The position numbers were made by a program, and so were the translations under genes. A stretch of 64,000 nucleotides of DNA from Amborella trichopoda (taxonomy: Eukaryota > Streptophyta > Magnoliopsida > Amborellales > Amborellaceae). This document shows positions 24,401-34,525 of this stretch, in pieces; the stretch's first letter is position 1; each line of letters starts with the position of its first letter. The notes under the pieces were generated by a model that searched no databases, was not told where the DNA came from, and was given only the letters and a program-made list of their open reading frames with translations. The stretch covers positions 1,381,253-1,445,252 of the forward strand of contig NW_006500353.1 of assembly GCF_000471905.2 (NCBI RefSeq), read 5' to 3'.

Positions 24401-27400
24401 CATCCTCCTCTCCCAACCTCCATAGGCACTTACATTCAGGGACTCTTGATTGACTATCTTTAACTATCTGTGTCTCTTCCCTGTAGCATTCTCTCCCATT
24501 TGACCAGATATTAGTAATGCCAACATTTGATTATTGGACATGAAGTATACGATTGGATTGGCCAATGTAGATTTGATGTGCGTAATCCTACAGCCGAACA
24601 AGAGGAAGTAGGTTATCCATGCAACATGCTTCCTTACAAATCTCTTACCACTGGATCCTACATGCTCAACTAGGCTTCCTTGTAGAGATGAGGAGCCCTT
24701 GACTGTCAAGGTGGTTTGACTCCCCAGCATACTCTCCTTATTTAGTTGATTTAGAGCTCAGAACATAGTTGTTTGAAACAATTCTGAATTTGAATCATTT
24801 TAAGACTCGGAATCATATAATTGTGGCCGGCTAGAAGATTCATGCTTCAGAATCGACATTCATACAAGAGGAATGTGGAAACACGATTCCTATTTTATGA
24901 GAATCAAAGTTCGACCAAAAGGTCCAAAATGGAATCGAGATCCCTAAATAGATGGAATTGAGATTCTTAGCACTACGGAATTGATTTTCTGACCTATTTG
25001 GAATTCACCAATATGAAATCAAGATCCCTTCATTTATTGAATAGAGATTCCTGGGCATTTTAATTCGAGATACTAGTTTGGAATTGCGATTCGAACTAGA
25101 TTGGAATCAATATTCATAGCAGTTTGGATTTGAGTTTCAACCCATCTGGCAAATGAGTTTTGTTATCCCTTTATAATCAAGCATCAAGCAGACACATGGA
25201 TGATAATTTTTGATTCTTTGTTCTACTTGGCAATGAAGTATTACTAAACCATTTATAACTTATTATCAAAACAATAGTCCTATGATACCATACAAAATTA
25301 AATTATGCAACAAAGAGTTTTAGAGCTATTCTTTGATCAACTTGGCACTCGTATCTATACCTTAGTTTTAAATTTCTTCATTTACAATCTCTCTAGTGGA
25401 TCATTACAATGCATGATCAATGAAATCAATCGATAAAGAACATAGTCCACTTGACCTTTTTCGGTAATTTGTTGTCAAAAAATCTGACATAAAGATGATC
25501 TCATCTTGTAACTTGAGAGGTTTGACATAGAAAACATCAGTTCTCCAAAAAAAAAGAAAAGAAAAGAAAAAACATGTGCAAATCCCATATGCACTGACGG
25601 GTTTGTGCCTTGTGATAATGAGGGTGAGGATGTGGAGTATTTAAATTTTAATGCTCAAAGGACCAAGTTCTTATGAATTTAATGCTCCAATACCCTACTT
25701 GTACCTACCTTTCTTGCGTGCAAAAGACATTAGAATCATACATGTTAAGTATTTCCTAACTCTTAAATATTTGCCTTTGAAAATTGATTCAAGTTGCACA
25801 TTGTTTCAAAAAATAGCTCGCCCAGCTAGGCACCAAGAGGCCATAGGCCGCCCTCCTAGACTTGGGGAAGCCTTCTTGATCAGAAGTTCCTGCACGCCTT
25901 CTTAGCGTGGGTGGAAGTTCCTGGGCGCCCACCTAGCCATCTAGGTGGGCTAGGTGATTGCCCAATGCCCAAACCTGGGTGGGCACCTAGGACAGATTTT
26001 TTTTGGGGTTATTTTGGGTCATTTTGACCCAAGAAAAGGGGTATTTTACCCCGTAAAGTAAAAAACTCTTCCTATGCCCTAGAAACACCCAAAATTAATG
26101 GATTTTGTGATTGATTTAAAACGAGAAAATTTTGAAAAGTTTGTAGAATCATTCGAAACCTTGCCATGCCTTCTTGCAAACTAGTTTAGGATCCAAATGA
26201 TGTTTTTAGAAGAATTTTGGGGTGATTTTGAGCTTGTTAGATAACAAAAACATTGAGGATAAAGTATCCAAAACATTGAACAATTAACGAGCTCCTTTTT
26301 CTTTTCGTTTGTATAACATTTGTCATAAAACATCATTTTGTATTGGTCATTTGGTCTTGTTGGAGACCTAGAGTCTTAGTATGACTGTATGAAGTATAAA
26401 CTATAGAGTATGGTGTATGGACACTAAATCACTAACATACCATGTACTAGTGTTAATTTTCACCATTTTAGCTATGCAAAGAAGCGAAATTTTCAGTGAT
26501 TTAAACTTGTTCTAACATTCACGTGCTTATATTTGTATAAAAAAGTTGTTAAGACTTCATATTAATGCATAAATATGTATGTTCGACACATATATAGGCA
26601 TATCTGTGTGTTTCAATAGCGCATATATGCATATATGTATATATCTCGCATCTCTGGGTACCTACCTGAGGTTTTGGGCGGCCACCTAGGCGCTGGGCGC
26701 CCTAGACCCCTCCCCCCTCCTTCCACCCCCCTCTAGCGCCTAGGGGCTGCCCAACACTTTTTTAAACCTTGGAGTTACAATACTTTGCCATTGTGTACAT
26801 CACGTTACTCTTTGGATTCTGGATTCAAAAACCCTTATGAATGAAGATTCATTGCATGTGAAATCGGGAATCAATAGATGTGTAATCAAGATTCAGTAAA
26901 TAATGGAATTGAAATTCGAAAAAGTTGGGGCTCAGATTCCATAGACATTGGGAATGGGATTCTGAAAAGATTTGAAACGAGATTACTAAATTAAGGAATC
27001 GAGATTCTTGAGTACTAGGAAATGGGATCCGTGATGATTCCTTGTCGGAATTGCTGAGTTAGGGTTCCAAATCGGAATTGGAATCGTGACCTCAGCAGAG
27101 GGATTCTGGTAACTATGACCTAGAGACATCCTCAAAAACCCTCAAAAGAATTTTCAGATTCTCCTGCCAATTTTAAATTTCAGGAATGTAATATGTATCT
27201 TTGCCTGCATATTGTAGATGGATGACTGGCCCTCAACTGCCACCTTAAAGCGCTGTAAAAGATCAGAATAGGTGTCCTTATCAGTTAGATGACTAAAGCC
27301 TTAGCCGCAATGGAAAATAGGTTAGCATCCTGCCTCAAATCCCTAAGAATCCAAAATCGCTTGTAAGCGAGCCATTAATTAACACTGAATACAAGGGGCA

Positions 27401-30400
27401 GAGATTGATTGTGACATGTACCTCCATTTGATGTAGCCAATCCCTTTTAACATATATAGCCAAAGCATCATCAATCCACATGGTCATGTGCTTTATCTAT
27501 ATTTCTCTTGCTAATAAGACTGGGTTTACCATCTCTGTCTCAAATCGGTACATTCAAAAGAGGCCATCAAGAATTTGATAACCTCTAAGAATGGCCAATT
27601 GTGCAGGAGTGACGATTCAAATTTTTTAAGTCAGCACAAAAGAACCTTCTCTAGAGTATTTAAACATTCCCATAAGACCTATAGGTCATAATCTTTTGTT
27701 TCCTTTGGATCTACTGCCTTGGATAGAGTAATAAAAGTGGAAAACAGTCTCTTCTACGCCTATCCTTTTTTCTTTTGAAAAAGAAAAAGAAAAAATACAC
27801 TCCTTCATAACCTCCATCAGATTAGCCTGCACAGTCTCCCAAAGGAAAGCCAAGGGGGAACCATCAGGCTCAGGTCTCTATGTTGGCCTAAAGCAAAGAT
27901 TACTGCCTTCATTTTCTTTAAAGTGGCCCTTCTGTTGCCATGGTCCATAGGAGACCGTCAAGCCTAGTTCTTGTGAACTACTACTACAGTAGAGGCACGT
28001 TCATTTCCTAGACACTGCCATGAGTGTTGAGTGTATAGACTCATTTCAGGTATTAGACATGGGAACCAAAATCAAGACATTGGTAGCAGGCATACATGGA
28101 TGTGTGTGTTTCTTTGGTATTCAGAATGTTGTAGAAGTATTAATTCTATGAAAATATAGTTAAAATTAGTACATGTAATAAATTTTAAATATTCTTTTGT
28201 ACTGAATGCCATCCTGGATAAATAACTTGGTGGACTATTTTAAAATGGAAATCAATATAAAAGTTCTATTAGCTCTTTTAATTATTATTTGAGCTGCTGC
28301 CATTTTTGTTTCTGTCATTGTGTGCAACAAGATGCGTATTTGATACACTTGCTAATTACAATATTTATTGGTGCATTTTTTTGGTTTTTAGTTCATTTTG
28401 ATTTTTATGATCACTACATAGTTGCGCACTAACCCAAGCATGCACACTTACGAGAAAAGGAAAAGAAAAAAAACAGATGATGCATTCACTTTTGAATTTA
28501 GGTTTGACTTGTATTTTTGTACATATGTACATTAATAATCTATCTTAATTTGGTAACTTCTTGTAACTTATGAATAGAAAAATTGATTACATTGTATAAA
28601 ATAATATGCGGATATATAAATTACCAAAATGCGTAAACTGCAAAAAAATATTGGCAAACTTCGATCAGGATTAAAGTATTGTTTAGTCCTTGATGCAAAA
28701 CATGTATTTGTCGTTTAGTTTATATTATAACACTTAGAAAACTTTGATGCATAAGTTACCATTACCAATGACTTGATGGTGAGGCCTTTGATTTCTAACG
28801 AGAAGGTACCAAGTCATGTGGGACATTTAATTTTAAAAACTGTGTATTCTGGTGTCTGATTTGAATTATGGTGCCAGACATGGTCATACATGTTCAGGAC
28901 CATGTCTGAGCATGTCCAATTGGTTTTGTGTGTTTTTACCGTGTAGTTTTCTCGCATCAGATCGCACGCTTCTCAAACTCGTGTTTTTATGTGTTGTGTT
29001 GCAAATAAAGCACCCTAAATAATTGGAAGTTGCAAAAATCCCTTTTTTTGAGCTTTGACAAGACCTGGCTACCACAGGCAAAGAAAGAGCTAAAAGCCCA
29101 GCCATTTGACCTTGCTACCACTGCTAGGCTTTTGACACGCAAAACCCTTCCCATTTTGACATTCCTGTTTGACGTAGATAGGTGCCAAATGAATCACCAG
29201 GTAGCTTCTGACCATATGGGGTTGAATCTACCCTATTCCAAACTGCTTTCTTAGGATTTTAATATAAACATAATCGTTGCAAGAATTTTCTTGGTAAGGT
29301 AGTTTCACAGGAATTCTTTTCTATTCTTATGGAATATTCTTTTCTATTCTTATGGAATTTTCAAGAAATATGAAAAATTGTAGAAGACTACAATAAGATA
29401 AATAGAAAGCAAGAAACTTAAAAGTTAGGGGAATTTATGAAAAGTCGGTTTTATTATAAGAATTTAAAATGCCAAAAGGTATTCTATTCCCTGGGGAGTA
29501 TACTGTCCATTTCCTCCCTCGGGTAAAACCCTACCTAGGATTAGTTTTAGGACCCCAAATTTTGGGGATAGAACCTCTTTCATACTCAATAAAATTTTAT
29601 TTTTATTTTTTATTTTTTTTATTTTTTTTATTTTTTATAGTTGCACTTTCTAAGCAGTTGAAAAAACGTAATGTCTCAAGATTGATTAGAAACCGTCCAA
29701 TTTTAGATGGTGAGATCTAAGTGTTAAAAAACTCAAATTTTTTTTTTTTTGAGAATAATTTTCTAGTGATTCTAAGGTGGTTACCAAAATTTCTGATTAA
29801 AAAGAAATCCTCTCAAGTAGGTCATCTGACCAAGGGAGTAGAAGTAAACTATGCTCATGAGGGAGCATAGTATAAGTGCACATTTAAAAATAGACCCTTA
29901 TATTTTATATTTATGCTCAAGTCCCACTTTTTTGGGAGCACATATGTTATTTTTGTTTAGTTTTTTATATATATCGGATTAAGCTCAAATTTGGGGATCC
30001 GTAGTTCTCACTATCACACCCCTGTAAAAAGTACAAAAAAAATAATTTGAAAGATATAAAATGACAAAAAATGCCCAAATTCCAATTTTAGGGTTATTTT
30101 AGTCAATTTTATTTTTATTGAAATATTTTAGTCATTTTGTTTTTATTCCAATTATTTCTTTTGTTTCATTGAAATGTCATTGTATGATTTCCAGGAGTAG
30201 AAGTAGATCTCCTTCCCATGGTGGTAAGCATGAAATAGATGATAGGAGCGATAGTTGGAGAGGAACTAGGGGTTCAGTTCCAGTGTGCAAGGATTACTTG
30301 GGAGGGCGCTGCAGGAGAGGAAGCCAGTGCAGATTTCTCCATGATGATCATCGCTATGATGGTGGCAGGCCAGAGAGAGACAGATCTGAGAGAGAAAGAT

Positions 30401-32576
30401 ATTCAGAGGATATGGACCATGAAACCTTCAGCAATCTCCATGGGTCTAACCATAGATCACATGATACCATTTTGCAAGGTTATAATAGTAATTATGATAG
30501 TGACGGAAGGAGAAGAGAGGTGAAGAGAGAGAACCGGTCTTCCTATCAATGCTATGATTTCTCGGTAGGCAAGTGTTATAGAGGTTCTGAATGCAGATAC
30601 ATTCATCATGATGCCTCTGATGATAGATATGATGGAAGGCCTAGCAAAGAGGCTCCTAGAGAGAGAACCCATGATAGACGAGATGCTTCTATGTCACTTG
30701 AGAGCGATAACAATGATAAATATGGATATCCTGGAGAGAGATCCTACAATCGGAGAGATCCTCGTTTATATGCTGAGAGAGAAAACTATGATAAACACCG
30801 GTATCCAGGAGAGAGAACCCATGATAGGCAAGATCCTCGTATCTCTTTTGAGAGAGAAGCCTATGATAAACATGGGTTTCCAGGAGAGAGAACCCATGAC
30901 AAGCAAGATGATCCTCCTGTGTCTTTTGAAAGAGAAAGCAGAGATAAACATACGTATTCAGGAGACAGAGACCATGAATTGGATACTAAGAGAGAGCTGT
31001 CTCTCTCGGGAGAGAATCATGATAAACATGGATATTTGGGAGAGAGAAACTGTGGGTCGGGTACTGGGAGAGAGCTATCTTTTGAGAGAGAGAGCCATGA
31101 TAAACTTGGGTATTCAGGAGAGGGAAACCATGGTTCAGGTAAGGTTAGAGATCTACCCCCTTGTAAGTTCTACTCCAAGGGCCTTTGCCACAGGGGCACA
31201 TCTTGCAAATTCTCTCACCGGGGCTCTGTGCATGAGAGTCAGAGTGAGAGTTCTAGGGATGACAGAAGGGATAGCTTCTCCAGTGGGTTGGATTTACCTT
31301 CTTCAGGTCATCTTAACCAAGAACAGTATCACCGCCAAGTAGAAAGAGTAACTGGGATAAACCACAAAGAAACCAGAACAAACCACGTAGAGGTCTCCAA
31401 CCAGATTCCCAAAGAAGATATCAAATATCCAATCGGACAAACTGACAATGCAAATAACATGCCTACGATGATTCCTGATCCTCAGAGAAGCATTGACCCG
31501 AACCAGCAGATTCTCTCTCAAGCTCCTTCAAATCACCACCTGCAAAATCAATTGGATCCGGAGGAAACAGCTAATAAATCAGAAGAGAGAAAAGGGGCTA
31601 TGAGAGCTGATGTATTCTCCATCCAGCCCAGTGCACGCTCAGTTTCACAAACTGGAAATCAGGTAAACCAAATGCCAAACCTTGCAGCTTCTTTGGCACA
31701 GATCTTTGGAGCATCTCAGCAGGTTCCACCTGTATATGCAGCTGCAAATCCTCTCTCTCTAGGTGGTTTGGTGCCTCAAGGTTTCTCAGTATATCCTGAT
31801 TCTGTGAGGCCAATAGAGCCTGTTGGACCCAATCCAGTTCAGCCAATTCAGGGTTTATCGGCCCAAAACAAGCAGTATGATCCTTTATCAGATAGTGTCG
31901 AGCTTATTCAGCCACAAATTGGTCAAAAAGAGTTGGGGGTCATACTGGATTTTGTTAAACATCAAGGGATTTCTGCTGGAAGATCTTTGGATCCTGTGCC
32001 TATTGAGACCAATGAGAGTTTGTCTATGCCTAATAATGATAGTGAGAGAAAGACAAATGAGCCACTGGATCATGTTGGAAAGCTCAACTCTGAGAAGCTT
32101 GGGTCAGCAAAAGGCATGGAGCTCCAGGAGGAGAGAGAAAATGTTGGGAAACTTGGGGAGGTGAGAGAAACTTCTAGGGAGGTTGAGGAGATGAAAGAAA
32201 ATGTTGGGGAGCTCACGGACAGAAAAAATGTTGGGGGAGAAGGGGTTAAGGACAGTGAAGACAGAGCTCGGGTTGAGGAAGAGAGTAAGAGAAGCAAGGA
32301 GGAGAAGGGGATGAGAATGTTCAAGTTTGCATTGGTTGATTTTGTGAAGGAGCTTTTGAAGCCTACATGGAAGGAAGGCCACATGAGCAAGGAGGCTCAC
32401 AAGACCATAGTTAAGAAAGTAGTTGATAAGGTGACAGGCACACTACAGGGGCCTCAGATTCCAAATACCCAGGAGAAAATCGATCAATATCTCTCTTTCT
32501 CTCAAGAAAAGCTCACAAAACTTGTACAGGTGAGTTAATTTCATTTACTGTTAAATATTTTGTTGGTGCTCCTCTT

Positions 32577-32612
<36 letters not shown>

Positions 32613-32683
32613 GGCAAGTTACAGTGCCTGAAAATTTCTGTCTTGTGTTGCAGGCATATGTGGAAAAATACGTGAAGTCCTGA
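16431..32683 (+). CDS. CCCH zinc-finger protein, C3H38/C3H55 type (5' end missing)
   Basis: Three coding exons are supported: 16431-16929, 30195-32529 and 32654-32683 (stop TGA 32681-32683). All have consensus GT-AG borders and matching phases. The 16929/30195 join restores an uninterrupted Arg/Ser run (WNRSRR then [10 protein letters not shown]). The protein has a KSSKWDL motif, SR repeats, three CCCH fingers of spacing CX7CX5CX3H (30285-30341, 30550-30606, 31162-31218), a Gln/Pro-rich middle, and a conserved C-terminal helical region ending [16 protein letters not shown]. This order fits plant C3H38/C3H55 proteins, expected to be nuclear RNA-binding factors; function here is inferred. Finger 2 to 3 spacing is enlarged by a 25/26-residue repeat. 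The first exon shown has no usable ATG, so one or more upstream exons are needed. Confidence 0.85.
17496..17860 (-). mobile_element. LINE relic, RNase H end (piece 3)
   Basis: The minus-strand frame reads [16 protein letters not shown], then [19 protein letters not shown], which closely follows the RNase H domain found at the 3' end of plant L1-type LINE ORF2. The reading is interrupted. It is collinear on the minus strand with the pieces at 23600-24730 and 27180-27900, which suggests one LINE copy split by later insertions. Confidence 0.75.
18012..18307 (+). repeat. about 109 bp tandem repeat, three copies
   Basis: Three diverged copies start near 18012, 18120 and 18230. Each has CATCAAGATAACC- or GTCAGGATAGCC-like starts, a CACCATCACCTA block, ATGTCCAGTGGGG and an end like CCTTGGTTGG. 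Copies differ by roughly a fifth to a quarter of positions by eye. No protein is recognised. Confidence 0.65.
18312..19228. mobile_element. MITE family E with GC-rich ends
   Basis: Left end CATTATTTTAAAACACGG then GGCCCCATAATGCG; right end, reversed, CATTGTTATAAAATGCAGG then GGGGCCCAATGCG. The ends are inverted copies over about 35 bp. The interior is AT-rich and non-coding. The TTGTTTTAAAA-type tip resembles family D, so they may be related. Length about 917 bp. Confidence 0.6.
19365..19998 (+). repeat. 317 bp exact-type tandem duplication
   Basis: 19365-19681 and 19682-19998 are the same 317 bp unit in direct tandem. I saw one base difference (AAAAATCTG against AAAACTCTG). The near-identity implies a very recent duplication or an assembly duplication. 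No coding content is recognised. Confidence 0.9.
20527..23095 (+). mobile_element. hAT DNA transposon relic
   Basis: The + strand shows, in order: a BED-finger-like region near 20560-20640 ([17 protein letters not shown]); the DUF659 region near 21240-21450 ([29 protein letters not shown]); a middle part with [17 protein letters not shown] near 21570-21620; and a C-terminal dimerisation region near 22640-22830 ([22 protein letters not shown]). These are the domains of plant hAT transposases. There are many stops and frame changes, so it is inactive. The tail was locally duplicated (22701-22996). Terminal inverted repeats were not identified. Confidence 0.75.
22701..22996 (+). repeat. 148 bp tandem duplication inside the hAT tail
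   Basis: 22701-22848 and 22849-22996 are direct copies of the transposase C-terminal segment (ACCTCTGACAGTGGCTGCTG start), differing at about ten positions by eye. The duplication occurred in the transposon copy or in its source. Confidence 0.8.
23100..23595. other. hAT end to LINE boundary
   Basis: AT-rich, non-coding. The right end of the hAT element and a short GACTCGG-type repeat fragment (about 23520-23590) probably lie here. No clear inverted ends were found. Confidence 0.3.
23600..24730 (-). mobile_element. LINE relic, post-RT and zinc-binding part (piece 2)
   Basis: On the minus strand the high-coordinate part reads [20 protein letters not shown], the typical segment after the reverse transcriptase of plant L1 LINEs. 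Around 23990-23800 one frame reads [15 protein letters not shown] and then [18 protein letters not shown], with CVSCVG following, which matches the RVT-associated zinc-binding domain. There are several stops. It is collinear with pieces 1 and 3. Confidence 0.75.
24770..25150. repeat. degenerate GGAATC/GATTCC array 3
   Basis: GGAATCGAGATCCC, GGAATTGAGATTC and similar half-palindromes recur about every 25-28 bp. This array and that at 26810-27115 bracket the family D MITE and together interrupt the LINE, so they may be the two ends of one inserted element. Confidence 0.5.
25160..25798. other. non-genic DNA inside the giant intron
   Basis: AT-rich, with no motif recognised. It lies between array 3 and the family D MITE. 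Confidence 0.3.
25799..26771. mobile_element. MITE family D, full-length copy
   Basis: Left end CATTGTTTCAAAAAATAG then CTCGCCCAGCTAGGC; right end, reversed, CCAAGGTTTAAAAAAGTG then TTGGGCAGCCCCTAGGCGC. Both ends lead into GC-rich blocks of CTAGGCG and GGGCGCC motifs about 150 bp long, with an AT-rich non-coding middle. About 970 bp in all. The superfamily is not assigned. Confidence 0.65.
26810..27115. repeat. degenerate GGAATC/GATTCC array 4
   Basis: Similar in motif and spacing to array 3 on the other side of the family D MITE, with GGAATCGAGATTC near 26996. It abuts the LINE reverse-transcriptase piece. Confidence 0.5.
27180..27900 (-). mobile_element. LINE relic, reverse transcriptase part (piece 1)
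   Basis: On the minus strand, in order: [20 protein letters not shown] (the GPDG motif before RT), a degenerate IPK region, [19 protein letters not shown] (matching the K.D.EKAYDHVNW motif of L1 RT), and [11 protein letters not shown] with [12 protein letters not shown] (matching the SRGLRQGDPLSP motif). There are many stops. The FADD catalytic region was not found next to it, perhaps lost where the array and MITE block sits. Confidence 0.75.
27905..29475. other. non-genic DNA inside the giant intron
   Basis: No exon or LINE endonuclease part was recognised. A hairpin with a perfect 10 bp stem (AGACATGGTC/GACCATGTCT) and a 12-base loop lies at 28876-28907. Confidence 0.3.
29480..29873. mobile_element. 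MITE family J, copy 1
   Basis: About 394 bp with diverged inverted ends of about 45 bp. Left TATTCTATTCCCTGGGG to TTTCCTCCCTCGGG; right, reversed, TATACTATGCTCCCTC to CTACTCCCTTGGTC. It has the internal block AAACCCTACCTAGGA also present in the copy at 55709-56120. It lies just upstream of the second CCCH exon. Confidence 0.55.
30661..31140 (+). repeat. in-frame 25/26-codon minisatellite in the CCCH gene
   Basis: Seven repeat starts of the form Y-x-G-E-R-(T/S)-(H/Y) are spaced 75, 75, 75, 78, 78 and 78 bp (30661, 30736, 30811, 30886, 30964, 31042, 31120). Each unit reads about [17 protein letters not shown], then DKHG. All spacings are multiples of three, so the frame is kept. The result is a highly charged Arg/Glu/Asp/His-rich linker between fingers 2 and 3. 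Confidence 0.85.
32530..32653 (+). other. last CCCH intron with CT microsatellite
   Basis: A 124 bp intron from GTGAG to TTGCAG. A CT repeat fills about 32579-32608. The acceptor joins CTTGTACAG to GCATATGTGG in phase 0. Confidence 0.8.
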
Positions 32684-32918
32684 GAATGCGTTGACTATCT
32701 ATATTGGGTGTTATTTGAAACAGAATGGTCTTGAAATTTGTTAGAAAAGCAATGTTGTCTGCGTCTACCAATTAGGTTCTCTTGTTTGGTGTTTTACCCT
32801 AATGGGTTGACAGTTGACACTCATTAACTGGTTCAGTAATTATAAGTGGGGGTAACTTGTTCAGTCCAAGTAATGAGGCTTGGTTCAATGTTAAGGAGCC
32901 TGATGAAAGTGACTTCTG

Positions 32919-33139
32919 CAGTGTTTGAAAAGGACTCTTGTTGGGACTTGCTGGGGTCCCAAGCCGAGTCCGGCAATTGAACTGGGCTGATTCTGTCTGG
33001 CTGCGTCCAAAGAATAGCATATAAAAATTTTGGGGACTGACCAAGACTTGGCCACTGTCCATGGTCTCCGAATCCCATGGCCTGCTGAATTTAAGTAACT
33101 CGAGTGCATCTGAGTCAGTCCCTGAGTTTTCAAACACTG
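32919..33139. mobile_element. short hAT-like MITE
   Basis: 221 bp starting CAGTGTTTGAAAAGGACTC and ending GAGTTTTCAAACACTG, so the tips are inverted copies. The interior has GACTC/GAGTC motifs. The tip CAGTGTT-GAAAA is shared with the element at 37549-38024. The flanking 8 bp do not match, so the assignment rests on the tips alone. It lies in the 3' flank of the CCCH gene. Confidence 0.6.
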
Positions 33140-33952
33140 GTAGAGAGTCATGAAGGCGCCAAATTAAATGTGCTCTTTTGCCATTAAAATTTTCATAGGT
33201 TTGAATAGACTGGGGCATTACACTGGCATTTTCAGTATGTATTAATGAAAGTAAAATATGTTCTTGTCCTTTTAACTTGTGGATGCGTTTCCCCTTGGTT
33301 TTGGGTCGGCTAGGCGTGTGTTCCCTAATGGAACGTCTAAACAACATCGGAGAGAGAGAGAGAGAGATATGGCGGGGGAGTGAGTAGGGGAGAGGTGGTT
33401 GCAACGGTGTTGTGGTGGTGGTGTCGAACGAGGGGTGGTTTTAGTGGAGCAGGTAGTGGTGTTGGGGCAGTGAAGGAGAGTGTGGAGAGAGAGGTAGGGA
33501 AAGAAAGAGAGAGCTGAACTAAAGTTTTTTTTGGGTAATTTTGTGGGGAGTCATGCCTACTTTTTTTTTTTTTTTCAAGTAGTTAAGAGTTAGTTTTTTT
33601 TGGAGGTATTAATGGGTAATGGTAGTGGGAATGGTTTTTTTTTGAAATAGTTTAATAATTAGTTTTTCAAAGATGTTAGTGGGGTAATGTCAATGGGAAT
33701 GAAAACCACAGTAGTGGTGATTAGGGTATGGCCCTGCTACCACGACGACCCCACCTTTTTTTCCAACCGAATCATATCTTTTGAAACATAATTTATAGTA
33801 TTTGCCAAGAGCCCCAGTTGTAAATTAGACAATTGCAATTTAGTCCAAATTAAAAATAAACAAGCTTAAGCCCTTAAAATGGCAATACAATTTTGTCCAA
33901 ATTGCATTAATTTCTACAACGCGAGGCAGACTACCGGGTTGGGTGTATGATG

Positions 33953-33987
<35 letters not shown>

Positions 33988-34140
33988 CAATTTCTGCACT
34001 AAGTTTGCCCAATAAATCTAGGGAACCATTACGGATTGGGACTGTATACTATAATACTTTTATCTTTGGTGCAACGTGGTCATAATAAGGTCGTCAGACA
34101 TAAAATTTGAATTTGAAGATTGGGGAATTTCACATAGTTT
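33140..34140. other. low-complexity non-genic DNA
   Basis: A GA run at about 33350-33366, GTGG/TGGTGG-rich DNA at 33360-33520, T runs, and a CT microsatellite at about 33952-33986. No gene was recognised. Confidence 0.35.
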
Positions 34141-34145
34141 GAAGC

Positions 34146-34525
34146 AAGGCGCACCTCAAAGATCCTCAGATATATATACTATTAAAGCAAGGCGCACCTC
34201 AAAGATCCTCTAGAAGAAAGTAATCCGATCAATTCAATTGATCAGATTGACTTAGATGACTTAGATATGTGGATATGGAAAAATAAAGAATTGTTAGTCC
34301 TATAAATGGCACAATTTATAACAAATTATCTGAGCTGTCTATTTTTTAAATTTCCAAGTGTTTATATATTTGTTCGATTTACATTATTTTTTAAATTTTA
34401 TATTTTATATTTGAAGGTAAAAGTAGATTTTCATGCTATCATAAGATTTCTGACACAAAAACTCTAACTTCAAGTAAATTTCATGTGTGTGCAATCGCTC
34501 TTACGGTACAAGGAAGGTGCCTTAT
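34146..34525. repeat. MITE family A, diverged copy, with a short direct repeat
   Basis: AAGCAAGGCGCACCTCAAAG-type sequence is present twice in tandem (about 34144 and 34186), then family A interior blocks follow (AAATTTTATATTTTATATTT, CATGCTATCATAA). The ends are worn. Confidence 0.45.

Larger units (their letters stand above)
16930..30194 (+). other. giant intron of the CCCH gene (13,265 bp)
   Basis: Begins GTACATTATC after CGCAG and ends ATTTCCAG. It holds an antisense LINE relic in three pieces, a hAT transposon, MITEs D and E, a member of another MITE family, two GGAATC/GATTCC arrays and two tandem duplications. The splice is inferred from phase and from conserved protein on both sides. 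Confidence 0.75.

Noticed and set aside
30239-31342. Long open frames in other frames across the CCCH exon
   Set aside because: They are shadows of the true coding frame, kept open by the repetitive GAGAGA-rich codons.
32799-33404. 201-codon open frame on the minus strand
   Set aside because: It runs through a hAT-like MITE (32919-33139) and GA/CT low-complexity DNA and has no domain signature; probably chance.
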